This document shows positions 23,376 through 31,433 of a stretch of 35,090 nt of DNA, in pieces. Numbering within the stretch: position 1 is the stretch's first letter; each line of letters begins with the position of its first letter. This stretch comes from Cytophagales bacterium (GTDB lineage Bacteria > Bacteroidota > Bacteroidia > Cytophagales > Cyclobacteriaceae): the NCBI GenBank assembly GCA_020402945.1, contig JADBYQ010000061.1:1-35090 (forward strand), read 5' to 3'. A program made the position numbers and the translations under genes. The notes under the pieces were generated by a model. That model was not told the DNA's origin. It ran no database searches and saw nothing but the letters and a program-made list of their open reading frames with translations.

Positions 23376-24077
23376 ATGCGTAAACAGTCTACAGTTGGGA
23401 TTTTATTGATTTGCTCAATGTTCGGTCAACTTGAATTGATCGCTCAAAAGCGTAGTTATGATACGCTACCTAATTTACCAGAGCATTATGTGAAGCGGCT
23501 GGCTGAGTTCAAGAAGCAGCCCATTGTGAAAGGTAAAGTCATTATGCTTGGTAATAGCATTACAGAAGGAGGCGACTGGAAGAAGTTGCTAAAGGATTCA
23601 ACGGTCATCAATCGGGGGATTTCGGGTGATGTGACCTTTGGGGTCATCAATCGATTGGATGAAATTGTGAAGAGACAACCTTCAAAGGTGTTTCTATTAA
23701 TTGGGATCAATGACCTATCACGCAAAACACCCGATGAAGTTATTTTAGAGAATCTGTTTTCAATTGTAAGTAAAATTCGGTCGGGCTCGCGAAACACTGA
23801 AGTATTTGTCCAAAGCATTTTGCCTACCAACGAAACGTTCAAAAATTTTATGCCCAATTTTAAGGGTAAGGCATCCAGCATCCTTACGATCAATACCCAA
23901 CTTCAGCGGTATGCAGATAAAATGAAGTTTACGTATGTGGATTTGTATTCTAAATTTTTAGACGCCAACGGACTGATGGATGCGAAGTATGCTACGGATG
24001 GTTTGCATCTCAACCAGTTGGGTTATCAACACTGGGTTAGTATTCTGCGCTCAACCAGTAAAACCGGAATAAAATGA
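23376..24077 (+). CDS. SGNH/GDSL hydrolase
   Basis: A 233-residue exported esterase-type protein; signal peptide 1-24 (LIAQ). The four SGNH blocks are visible: S61 in GNSITEGG, the glycine in GISGDV (81-86), N112 in LIGINDL, and D208/H211 in DGLHLNQLGY. This group includes GlcNAc- and acyl-esterases of the periplasm; the substrate is not evident. Its last four bases overlap the start of the next gene (ATGA). The leader is a tandem repeat. Confidence 0.88.
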   Translation: MRKQSTVGILLICSMFGQLELIAQKRSYDTLPNLPEHYVKRLAEFKKQPIVKGKVIMLGNSITEGGDWKKLLKDSTVINRGISGDVTFGVINRLDEIVKRQPSKVFLLIGINDLSRKTPDEVILENLFSIVSKIRSGSRNTEVFVQSILPTNETFKNFMPNFKGKASSILTINTQLQRYADKMKFTYVDLYSKFLDANGLMDAKYATDGLHLNQLGYQHWVSILRSTSKTGIK

Positions 24078-24595
24078 TAAACGTTAATTTGTCGAAAGAG
24101 ACCTCCAAGGAAGAGGTAATGAAGTCGGTAGAGGCTTATTTGGGTGAGGTGGAGTTAGATATTGCTTCAAAAGATTTTTCCCGACCCTGGGGTGGTTTTT
24201 TTGTACTTGAAGAGTCTTTAGCAGATCGGTTCATCCAACTATATTTCCCCCACTTAAAGATAGAAGACCTCACTATTTCCGGCAAACTTAGTCCGAAGAT
24301 TTTGATTGTAGCGCCAGGCCAACGGCTGTCGTGGCAATACCACCACAGGCGCGCGGAAATATGGAAACTGGCTGCTGGCGTGGCCGGGGTAGTGACCAGC
24401 GAAACCGATGTAGAAGGGCCGTTGCATAAGTTTGTAGTCGGAGAGATCATTCAACTCAAGCAAGGCCAACGTCATCGCTTGGTTGGCTTGCCGGAAGGAT
24501 GGGGGATGATTGCCGAAATCTGGAGACACACTGATGCTAAAAACCCCTCGGACGAAAGTGATATTGTTCGGGTACAGGATGATTTTGGGAGGTAA
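24074..24595 (+). CDS. Cupin protein similar to type II mannose-6-phosphate isomerase domains
   Basis: A 173-residue single-domain cupin. After SRPWGGFFVLEES the cupin barrel contains SPKILIVAPGQRLSWQYHHRRAEIWKLAAG, with the histidine pair and glutamate that bind the metal, and a second motif with VGEIIQLKQGQRHRLVGLPEG. The order matches the C-terminal domain of type II phosphomannose isomerases, and Bacteroidota versions are often labelled phosphoheptose isomerase. It overlaps the SGNH gene by 4 bp and is probably translationally coupled. A sugar-phosphate isomerase role is likely but not proven. Confidence 0.75.
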   Translation: MINVNLSKETSKEEVMKSVEAYLGEVELDIASKDFSRPWGGFFVLEESLADRFIQLYFPHLKIEDLTISGKLSPKILIVAPGQRLSWQYHHRRAEIWKLAAGVAGVVTSETDVEGPLHKFVVGEIIQLKQGQRHRLVGLPEGWGMIAEIWRHTDAKNPSDESDIVRVQDDFGR

Positions 24596-24691
24596 CTACT
24601 TATAATTGCTCGTTACTAACATAGATATTTTGTACTCTTAATACTATGATGCCGCCATCTTTAGTGAAACTAAAAGTAGGCTTCAAAAAAA

Positions 24692-25606
24692 TCAACCCAT
24701 TTTTTTATATCCACTTGGGGTAATTCCAGTCTCCTTTTTAAACGCGCGGATAAAATAATGAAGATTATTAAAGCCTGCCAAGTAGCACACTTCGGAAATA
24801 TTGTACCTAGATTGCTTTAGATATTCTTTTGCGAGTTTCAATCGCTCCTTTAAAATGTAATCACCGGGCGCATGGCCAAACTCTTCCTTGAACTTGCGAA
24901 AGAAATTAGCACGGCTCATACACACTTTATCGCTCAATTTATTCAAATCAATTTTTTCACGAATGTTTTCCTTAATGTGTTGAATAACGAAAGCAAATCG
25001 ATGGTCGGAGGATAGTTTTAAAAAATTGTTTTCGAATAACTGACGTGCTTGTGTTTGCATTAAACGGATAAGCAATTCGCGTAGTGCCAGATTGGCCAAC
25101 AGATCTTTCTCACGGTGCTGTTCTTTGACGCTGATCTTCACTAAGCGATTGATTATTTCTGCCAGCTCTTGATTATTTATAAGGTGAAACATCTCCTCAT
25201 TGAGCTTCCACAGTCCGTTTTTTTCAGCCTTCGGAAATTTCTCATTTAACAGATTAAGAGTTTCAAGAACATGGTCTGATGAAATCGCCAGAGCAATGCA
25301 TTGTGTTGGGTTATCACTACGCGCTTCGGGAAAGTCGATTTTCATTGTTTCGTTGGGGGGCACTATCACCGTTTCGCCTGGCAGATAATCGAAGCCCGGC
25401 TGGCCGAAAAGGTGCATTACTTTTTTCCCCCGCATCATGCTGGTAAGGACCAAGTCACCAAAAGTCAGCTTTACTTTTTCTGCTCGTTCATGGGTTTCAA
25501 AAACATTCAATTCGCAATGCTCCATCGTAAATGCCGACCTGTTTTCGACCAACGTGTTTAGCTTACGTTCCGAAGAAACGGGAACCAGATCGAGTGAACT
25601 TTTCAT
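24692..25606 (-). CDS. AraC-family transcriptional regulator
   Basis: A 304-residue regulator. The C-terminal about 100 residues hold the two AraC helix-turn-helix units: IDLNKLSDKVCMSRANFFRKFKEEFGHAPGDYI and ISEVCYLAGFNNLHYFIRAFKKETGITPSGYKK. The N-terminal domain has a cupin-like VMHLFGQPGFDYLPGETVIVPP stretch for ligand sensing. It is transcribed away from an aldehyde dehydrogenase gene with 157 bp between the starts, the classic layout of a regulator and its target. The ligand is probably an aldehyde or alcohol, inferred from the neighbour. Confidence 0.88.
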   Translation of the reverse strand: MKSSLDLVPVSSERKLNTLVENRSAFTMEHCELNVFETHERAEKVKLTFGDLVLTSMMRGKKVMHLFGQPGFDYLPGETVIVPPNETMKIDFPEARSDNPTQCIALAISSDHVLETLNLLNEKFPKAEKNGLWKLNEEMFHLINNQELAEIINRLVKISVKEQHREKDLLANLALRELLIRLMQTQARQLFENNFLKLSSDHRFAFVIQHIKENIREKIDLNKLSDKVCMSRANFFRKFKEEFGHAPGDYILKERLKLAKEYLKQSRYNISEVCYLAGFNNLHYFIRAFKKETGITPSGYKKMG

Positions 25607-25763
25607 GGGGCGAAAAATCGATTTATCGATTAAATATATTGAATAAATTGGATCGAAAACGATTGAAATGATACGGCAGGTACACTAAATGATACAAAAA
25701 GTCAATTTTGAGACAGATAACAAGGCGAAATTTGGATTATAAACCGAAACTCAAAAAATAATT
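25607..25763. promoter_or_regulatory. Divergent control region between araC-type gene and aldehyde dehydrogenase
   Basis: AATCGAT-TT-ATCGATT (25616-25631) is a perfect 7-bp inverted repeat 10 bp upstream of the regulator start. A second smaller one, ATCG-AAAA-CGAT, lies at 25652-25663. Repeated CGAT half-sites in 50 bp suggest an operator. A TTTG at 25707-25710 with GAAATTTG 16 bp downstream is a weak promoter for the dehydrogenase gene. Confidence 0.45.
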
Positions 25764-27296
25764 ATGGAAACGATAGAAATAGCAAAAGAAAAAAAGACGC
25801 CAGTAGCCAGACCAGACTTTAAGCCACATTACAATCATTTCATAGGTGGCGAATGGGTTGCACCTGCTAATGGTGAGTATTTCGACAACATTTCGCCTAT
25901 TGACGGCAAACCATTTACGAAAGCAGCCCGTGGCAACAAGCAGGACATTGACAAGGCGCTCGATGCTGCGCACAAAGCCTTTGCAAATTGGTCAAAAACA
26001 TCCGCAGCGGAGAGAGGCCGGGTTTTATTGGCGATTGCAGACGTGATGGAAAAAAACTTGGAATTACTGGCTCGCGTAGAAACTGTAGATAACGGCAAAG
26101 CACTACGGGAAACGAGGGCTGCCGATCTTCCGCTGGCAATCGATCATTTCAGATATTTCGCTGGCGTGATTCGCTCAGATGAAAGCACCATGTCTGAGCA
26201 TGATGAAAATACAATCAGCATCAACTTGCAAGAGCCGCTTGGCGTGGTGGGCCAAATTATACCCTGGAACTTTCCCCTTCTAATGGCTGCGTGGAAAATA
26301 GCACCCGCACTTGCCGCGGGTTGCACCGTAGTGGTAAAGCCTGCCGAACAAACGCCCACCGGTTTGGTAGTACTCATGGAATTGATACAACACATTTTGC
26401 CTGCCGGTGTTATTAATGTGGTTACTGGCTTTGGCATAGAAGCCGGCAAGGCTTTGGCCACTTCCCCACGAGTCGCTAAGGTGGCATTCACGGGCGAAAC
26501 TACAACTGGCCGATTGATCATGCAATATGCAAGCGAGAATCTAATTCCGGTTACGATGGAATTGGGTGGAAAGTCACCCAATATTTTCTTTGAAAGCGTT
26601 GGTGATGCGGATGATGATTTTTTTGATAAAGCTGTTGAAGGCGCAGTGCTTTTCGCTTTGAACCAAGGCGAAGTCTGCACGTGTCCTTCGAGGATTTTAG
26701 TACACGAAAAAATCTATGACAGATTCATTGAACGGGTAATCGCCCGTACGAAGGCCATCAAGATTGGGCATCCACTTTCAGAAGATACGATGATGGGTGC
26801 ACAAGCTTCAAATGATCAATTTGAAAAAATTCTCTCCTACTTGGACATCGGCAAACAAGAAGGAGCACAGGTATTGACGGGCGGTACTGCAGCCAAGCTT
26901 AACGCGGGGTTGGAGACGGGCTATTACATTGAGCCTACCATATTCAAGGGAAACAACAAGATGCGCGTATTTCAAGAGGAAATTTTTGGACCGGTGGTTT
27001 GTGTGACCACATTTAAGACAACAGAGGAAGCCATTGAAATCGCCAATGATACGCTTTACGGCTTGGGCGCTGGTGTTTGGACGCGTGATGCACATGAAAT
27101 CTATCAGGTTCCCCGAGCCATTCAGGCAGGCCGCGTATGGGTTAATTGCTATCATGCCTATCCGGCTCATGCACCTTTCGGGGGGTATAAGAAGTCTGGC
27201 TTTGGGCGTGAAACCCATAAGATGATGCTCAACCACTATCGCAACACAAAAAATATGCTCATCTCTTACGATAAGAAAAAACTTGGGTTCTTTTAA
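25764..27296 (+). CDS. NAD(P)-dependent aldehyde dehydrogenase
   Basis: A 510-residue enzyme that oxidises aldehydes to acids. NAD-binding and catalytic motifs are complete: PWNFP (N169), [16 protein letters not shown], general base E266 in [10 protein letters not shown], nucleophile C305 in [11 protein letters not shown], and EEIFGPV. The CTC motif, the C-terminal [21 protein letters not shown] and the DUF779 gene next door match the acetaldehyde dehydrogenase group (AldB/ExaC-like). It lies opposite an AraC regulator, which probably induces it in the presence of alcohol or aldehyde. Confidence 0.93.
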   Translation: METIEIAKEKKTPVARPDFKPHYNHFIGGEWVAPANGEYFDNISPIDGKPFTKAARGNKQDIDKALDAAHKAFANWSKTSAAERGRVLLAIADVMEKNLELLARVETVDNGKALRETRAADLPLAIDHFRYFAGVIRSDESTMSEHDENTISINLQEPLGVVGQIIPWNFPLLMAAWKIAPALAAGCTVVVKPAEQTPTGLVVLMELIQHILPAGVINVVTGFGIEAGKALATSPRVAKVAFTGETTTGRLIMQYASENLIPVTMELGGKSPNIFFESVGDADDDFFDKAVEGAVLFALNQGEVCTCPSRILVHEKIYDRFIERVIARTKAIKIGHPLSEDTMMGAQASNDQFEKILSYLDIGKQEGAQVLTGGTAAKLNAGLETGYYIEPTIFKGNNKMRVFQEEIFGPVVCVTTFKTTEEAIEIANDTLYGLGAGVWTRDAHEIYQVPRAIQAGRVWVNCYHAYPAHAPFGGYKKSGFGRETHKMMLNHYRNTKNMLISYDKKKLGFF

Positions 27297-27305
27297 GTTG
27301 TTGGG

Positions 27306-27338
27306 TTGAGCTTGTAGTAAGCTTCGCTACAAGCTCAA
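27306..27338 (+). terminator. Hairpin between aldehyde dehydrogenase and DUF779 genes
   Basis: TTGAGCTTGTAG (27306-27317) pairs perfectly with CTACAAGCTCAA (27327-27338) around a 9-nt loop. The T-run after it is poor (TCTTCCGTTTT), so it may attenuate rather than stop transcription between the two partner genes. Confidence 0.5.
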
Positions 27339-27380
27339 TCTTCCGTTTTATTAAGAGTAGAAAAAAAGAGTAACTTGCTT

Positions 27381-27746
27381 ATGAACATCGCCAGAATCCT
27401 AGCAACACCGTTGGCCTGCGAAACAATTGATCGGCTGCGAAAAATCAACGGGCCGCTTATGTTTCACCAAAGCGGGGGCTGCTGCGATGGCTCACAGCCC
27501 ATGTGCTTTCTGAATGGGGAATTTAAAACGGGCGCGAGTGATGTGAAGTTGGGTACCATAAACGACTGCGATTTCTTCATGAGCCGCGATCAATTTCAAT
27601 ATTGGCAGCACACTCAATTAACATTAGATGTTATTGAAGGAAGGGGATCTAGCTTTTCATTGGAGATTCCGCTGGGAATACGATTTATTATACGTTCTCG
27701 CTTATTTACAGAAGAAGAACTGTCTCATCTCGCCATGGTAGAATAG
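27381..27746 (+). CDS. DUF779 family protein, partner of aldehyde dehydrogenase
   Basis: 121 residues from ATG 27381; an upstream TTG at 27375 is less likely. The family signature GGCCDGSQPMC lies at about 32-42, followed by LNGEF and a beta-rich C-terminal half. DUF779 (PF05610) genes are regularly found next to acetaldehyde dehydrogenases, as here. The clustered cysteines suggest metal or thiol chemistry, but I know of no settled biochemical function. Confidence 0.85.
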   Translation: MNIARILATPLACETIDRLRKINGPLMFHQSGGCCDGSQPMCFLNGEFKTGASDVKLGTINDCDFFMSRDQFQYWQHTQLTLDVIEGRGSSFSLEIPLGIRFIIRSRLFTEEELSHLAMVE

Positions 27747-27829
27747 AAAGGGAGTATGCTAAAGGTGCTGCCTTGTCGCTGGTGGACTCTGCTGATTTCT
27801 GGTTCAATAAGTTCTAGGTTAGCATCTCT

Positions 27830-28519
27830 TCAGCATTCCTTGGATTCGACATCACAAGCTTGGTCGTCTGACACATTTTCTGTGCTGATTTCAAGAAGTG
27901 CTTTTGTGAAAATTTCGCTTGGTTGTGCGCCCGAAACGCCATATTGGTTATTGATAATATAAAATGGAACGCCACTAATCCCTCGCGGGGCGTTTTGCAT
28001 TTCTGAGGTTGTAACTTCAACCATTCCTTCGGTGGAGCTAAGGAATGATTTTGTTTTTTCTGGGTCTATGGCCATTTGGGTGGCAATTGAAATAAGGTTT
28101 TCCATTTTAGTTAAATCGATGCCTTGTTCAAAGTAGGCTTTCATCAATGCCTCCTTCATTTCGATCTGCTTGCCATGTTTTTTTGCAAACCAGATCAGGC
28201 GATGGGCGTCTCGTGTGTTGGGTGAAACAACCTGCTTTTCGAAATCAAATTTCAGACCCTCCTGCGCAGCCACTTCAGTTACGTGATCCACTATTTGTTG
28301 GTACTTTGCTTCGCTGCCAAATTTTTTTGTCAAGTATTCTTTTTGATTGCGACCCTCGAGTGGCATATCTGGATTTAGCTCAAAGGGGTGATATTCAAGT
28401 TCCACGTCAACCTGGTCAGCCACTTGCGCGATGGCTTTCTCCAGTCTTCGTTTGCCAATGTAACACCAGGGGCAGACTACATCTGAAACAACATCGATTT
28501 TGATTTTGGGATTGGTCAT
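27830..28519 (-). CDS. DsbA-family oxidoreductase, FrnE-like
   Basis: A 229-residue thioredoxin-fold protein without a signal peptide, so cytoplasmic. The redox motif is C16-P-W-C19 in VVCPWCYIGKRRLEKA, followed by the helical insertion of the DsbA/FrnE group (FELNPDMPLEGRNQKEYL) and the cis-proline loop ISGVPFYIINNQYGVSGAQPSE. The tail ends ACDVESKEC; extra C-terminal cysteines are a feature of FrnE-type proteins. It would act as a dithiol oxidoreductase. It is convergent with the DUF779 gene, with 83 bp between the stops and no clear terminator there. Confidence 0.87.
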   Translation of the reverse strand: MTNPKIKIDVVSDVVCPWCYIGKRRLEKAIAQVADQVDVELEYHPFELNPDMPLEGRNQKEYLTKKFGSEAKYQQIVDHVTEVAAQEGLKFDFEKQVVSPNTRDAHRLIWFAKKHGKQIEMKEALMKAYFEQGIDLTKMENLISIATQMAIDPEKTKSFLSSTEGMVEVTTSEMQNAPRGISGVPFYIINNQYGVSGAQPSEIFTKALLEISTENVSDDQACDVESKEC

Positions 28520-28632
28520 TGTTCTTGCTTTTTTCTCGAACCCAAAAGTAAGACGTTTAGTTCGAAATAGTCAACAGTTATTAGATACTCAATGCAACAA
28601 GGTCATGCCGTCTTAATGACTGAGCAACAATA

Positions 28633-28661
28633 GAAAAATGGCGAGTATCACTACCCGCCAT
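28633..28661 (-). terminator. Rho-independent terminator of the YtxH gene
   Basis: On the minus strand ATGGCGGGTA pairs with TACTCGCCAT around GTGA, 10 bp with one G-T pair, followed by TTTTTC. It lies 28 bp beyond the stop of the YtxH-domain gene. Confidence 0.8.
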
Positions 28662-28688
28662 CATTGAATGAAACGGCTCTACAAGAAG

Positions 28689-28940
28689 TCAAACTTTTAA
28701 TGCGTTTTTCATGGAGTCAATTCCTGATTTTCCATTGTTCATTAAAGATTCAAGCTCTCTATTGTAAGCGTTCTTCACATCGGCCATCGAATCTGTCATT
28801 AGATTTCTCAAGTCTCTGGTTTTTCCCACGATTTTTTCGCGGGTTCGTTTTCCGCTGTCGGGTGCAATCAAAATACCGGCAATAATGCCTACTGATGCTC
28901 CCACTAAAACTCCGGTAAGGACTTTGGATGTGGTGTTCAT
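28689..28940 (-). CDS. YtxH domain-containing small membrane protein
   Basis: An 83-residue protein. The N-terminal glycine-rich membrane segment (VLTGVLVGASVGIIAGILIAPDSGKRTREKI) is the YtxH signature. The rest is an amphipathic helix with many charged residues. YtxH proteins are general-stress proteins of unknown mechanism. It has its own terminator and forms a single-gene unit. Confidence 0.85.
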   Translation of the reverse strand: MNTTSKVLTGVLVGASVGIIAGILIAPDSGKRTREKIVGKTRDLRNLMTDSMADVKNAYNRELESLMNNGKSGIDSMKNALKV

Positions 28941-29171
28941 AAAAGTGAATTTAAAAATTCCCGTCTTGATGTTTTCAAGACAATCTTGTTAATCCGTATC
29001 AATGATAAAGACTACACCCTATTTAACGTATAGACTACTTCTTCCGTTCAGAAAAGTTGGATAAATTCTTGGTTTATTGGTGAGGAGATGGGAAATATAT
29101 ACTACGTGTTGATGACAAATATCATTGTTAAATGATGACAAAATCAGTAATGTTTAACGCACTACGCCTGA

Positions 29172-29537
29172 TTACTTATTTTGATTCTGTTTAAAATGCT
29201 GCTTGATAACTACTTTTTGTAACACACGCTTGATAATTAGTTCCGCGATCGTACTTAGGCGATTTTCGTTTTGGTGCTCAAAAAGATAGCGGTGTAGTTG
29301 TGCTTCACTAATGTCGATTCGATTGAGCAACTGCATTAAATGAGAGTCTGCTTTTTTCTCGGAGCGCAGGAGTTCATTAACAATTTTTTCGTGAATGTCT
29401 GCAAAGTCTGGTTCCAAGTCTTTGATGAATTCTGCAGCAAAATTACTCTGCTCAAAATCTTTTGTTAATTGCTTTTTGAAGACCTCAAATAAATCCCTAC
29501 TGCTGAGTTGATCATTTACCTTTAATACGTTTGACAT
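29172..29537 (-). CDS. Hypothetical helical protein
   Basis: A 121-residue, highly charged, all-helical protein without signal or membrane segment. Features are FEVFKKQLTKDFEQSNF at about 18-34, ELLRSEKKADSHLMQLLNRIDIS and a C-terminal basic stretch. I recognise no family. The gene is intact, ends 231 bp before the YtxH gene start, and lies opposite the Gfo/Idh-like gene (118 bp between starts). The gap 28941-29171 holds nothing I can identify. Confidence 0.65.
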   Translation of the reverse strand: MSNVLKVNDQLSSRDLFEVFKKQLTKDFEQSNFAAEFIKDLEPDFADIHEKIVNELLRSEKKADSHLMQLLNRIDISEAQLHRYLFEHQNENRLSTIAELIIKRVLQKVVIKQHFKQNQNK

Positions 29538-29608
29538 CCTGTAAAATTAACAATACTGGACTCAGCCGGCTTTGGTTGGTGAAGAATTAATTTCCGAGGC
29601 AATTCAAT

Positions 29609-29638
29609 TTTGACAAGGACCAGCGTTTTGTATCTTTA
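29609..29638 (+). promoter_or_regulatory. Candidate promoter of the Gfo/Idh-like gene
   Basis: TTTG (29609-29612), an 18-bp spacer, then TATCTTTA (29631-29638), seven of eight matches to the Bacteroidota -33/-7 pattern. The ATG is 18 bp downstream. Confidence 0.55.
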
Positions 29639-29655
29639 AGCATACTCAAGACACT

Positions 29656-30756
29656 ATGTATACGAAATCAATTCTGTTCCTTCTCTTTTGTTTATTAATC
29701 ACTTTTCACGCCCATGGGCAGCGCACACCTTTGCGCGTGGGCGTTGTTGGGTTAACACACACGCATGTTCACTGGATCTTAGGCCGGCCTAAAGACGATT
29801 TTATCACCCTTGTTGGCATCGTAGAAACCAATAAAGAACTGGCTCTTCGCTATACGCAACAGCATGGCCTTTCGATGGATTTGGTTTTTTCTACAATGGA
29901 AGAAATGATAGCTAAAGCAAGGCCGGATGCGGTAACTGCTTTTGGCACTATTTACGAGCATCTGGCGATCGTAGAAAAGTGTGCACCTTTGGGCATTCAC
30001 GTAATGGTGGAGAAACCATTGGCAGTTAGCCTCGAACATGCACGCAAAATGCAAGCACTCGCAAAAAAGTATAAGATTCATCTATTGACGAATTATGAAA
30101 CCACCTGGTACCCGACCGTACATGCTGCACGCGATTTGCTTAAGAGAGATAGCATTGGTTCGATTAGTCAGCTCGTGATTAGAGACGGGCACCGCGGCCC
30201 CCTAAAGATTGGGGTCAATAAAGAATTTTTGGAGTGGCTTATCGATCCAGTTAAAAATGGAGGAGGTGCGATTACCGATTTTGGGTGCTATGGCGCCAAT
30301 ATTTCTACGTGGATGATGGAAGGAAAGCCCCTTTCCGTTACAGCCGTTACCCAACAATTACAGAAAGAAAATAATCCTGCCGTGGATGATGAAGCTACTA
30401 TCCTGCTTACCTATCCGCATGCTAAAACCACCATACAAGCTTCGTGGAATTGGCCGATCGGAAGAAAAGACATGGAGTTGTACGGAACCTCGGGAGTCGC
30501 GTTTGCCGACAACCGGAATGATCTGCGCTTGCGCAAGGCAGTAGGCTATGACGGATACAAAGAAACAAAGCGCACATTGGCAGAACGACTGCCTCCGTAT
30601 AACGATCCATTTTCATTTTTTGCAGCAGTCATTCGCAACGAGATTGCCCTGCCAACTTACGATCTTTCATCTTTGGAAAACAACATGATAGTGATGGAGA
30701 TTCTGGATGCAGCAAAAAAGTCTGCAAGAAAGGGGCAGACGGTCTTGATTAAATGA
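29656..30756 (+). CDS. Exported Gfo/Idh/MocA-like oxidoreductase
   Basis: A 366-residue protein with an N-terminal signal peptide (1-22, FHAHGQ). The Rossmann start reads LRVGVVGLTHTHVHW, keeping G29 and G32 but with threonine or histidine where the third glycine of GxGxxG should be. The family motif EKP is present in GIHVMVEKPLAVS at about 115-127, and the C-terminal half has the Gfo/Idh beta-sheet domain (GGAITDFGCYGANI). Family members use NAD(P) to act on sugars; an exported one needs a tightly bound cofactor or another role. No twin-arginine motif is seen. Followed two bases later by the open frame leading into greB. Confidence 0.8.
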   Translation: MYTKSILFLLFCLLITFHAHGQRTPLRVGVVGLTHTHVHWILGRPKDDFITLVGIVETNKELALRYTQQHGLSMDLVFSTMEEMIAKARPDAVTAFGTIYEHLAIVEKCAPLGIHVMVEKPLAVSLEHARKMQALAKKYKIHLLTNYETTWYPTVHAARDLLKRDSIGSISQLVIRDGHRGPLKIGVNKEFLEWLIDPVKNGGGAITDFGCYGANISTWMMEGKPLSVTAVTQQLQKENNPAVDDEATILLTYPHAKTTIQASWNWPIGRKDMELYGTSGVAFADNRNDLRLRKAVGYDGYKETKRTLAERLPPYNDPFSFFAAVIRNEIALPTYDLSSLENNMIVMEILDAAKKSARKGQTVLIK

Positions 30757-30784
30757 GTTGTTAATTCAGAGAGCGTTGATGATT

Positions 30785-31258
30785 ATGAAAACACTACTGA
30801 TCACCCCTGAGGGTTTAGAAAAATTAAAAGCGGAGCTCGATCACCTGTGGCGAGTGGAGCGTCCCGACACCACGCAAAAAGTGAACTGGGCGGCAAGTCT
30901 GGGCGATCGTTCTGAGAACGCAGACTACCATTACAACAAAAAACGCCTACGCGAAATTGACAAGCGTATCCTCTATTTGCGCAAATGCATTGACGACCTG
31001 AAAGTGGTAACTTATGCACCCTATCAGGAAGGGAAGGTGATGTTTGGGGCCTGGGTTGAAATTGAAAACAATAGTGGCATGAAGAACCGCTTCCGTATTG
31101 TAGGTGGCGAAGAACTGATTGGCACGAAAGATTACATCTCGATGGATTCGCCCATGGCACAGGCATTGCTAAAAAAAGTGGTAGGAGAGGAGGCGATTGT
31201 GAAAACCCCTACACGGGAGTTTGTGTGGCGTATCACTAAAGTTGAGTATCAGAAGTAG
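30785..31258 (+). CDS. greB: Transcription elongation factor GreB
   Basis: 157 residues from ATG 30785 (MKTLLITPEGLEKLKAELDHL); an ATG at 30779 or a TTG at 30758 would add a few residues. The N-terminal coiled coil carries the acidic tip GDRSENADYHYNKKRLREIDKR, whose aspartate and glutamate reach into RNA polymerase to stimulate cleavage of backtracked RNA. The C-terminal domain has VMFGAWVEIEN and SMDSPMAQALLKKVVGEE. The YHYNKKRLREID tip is of GreB rather than GreA type. The gene starts 28 bp after the Gfo/Idh-like gene and may be co-transcribed with it. Confidence 0.92.
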   Translation: MKTLLITPEGLEKLKAELDHLWRVERPDTTQKVNWAASLGDRSENADYHYNKKRLREIDKRILYLRKCIDDLKVVTYAPYQEGKVMFGAWVEIENNSGMKNRFRIVGGEELIGTKDYISMDSPMAQALLKKVVGEEAIVKTPTREFVWRITKVEYQK

Positions 31259-31433
31259 TTTTTCATGCCTGAAGGCTGGGGTTGCTTCAGCTTAGCGCCT
31301 ACTTCCGTTTCAGTTTAACAGTACAAAATTCAAATCGGTTTCTTATATTTACGCTAAACCAAAATTTATCCTTCTTCCGTTTGGTTATATTGAACCAAGT
31401 GCAAAATTAGCATTAACCAAATTTGTTAGTAAA

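Noticed and set aside
26144-26680. 178-residue minus-strand frame
   Set aside because: Shadow of the aldehyde dehydrogenase gene, whose catalytic motifs are on the plus strand.
27756-27962. 68-residue plus-strand frame after the DUF779 gene
   Set aside because: Overlaps the FrnE-like gene on the opposite strand and has no recognisable features.
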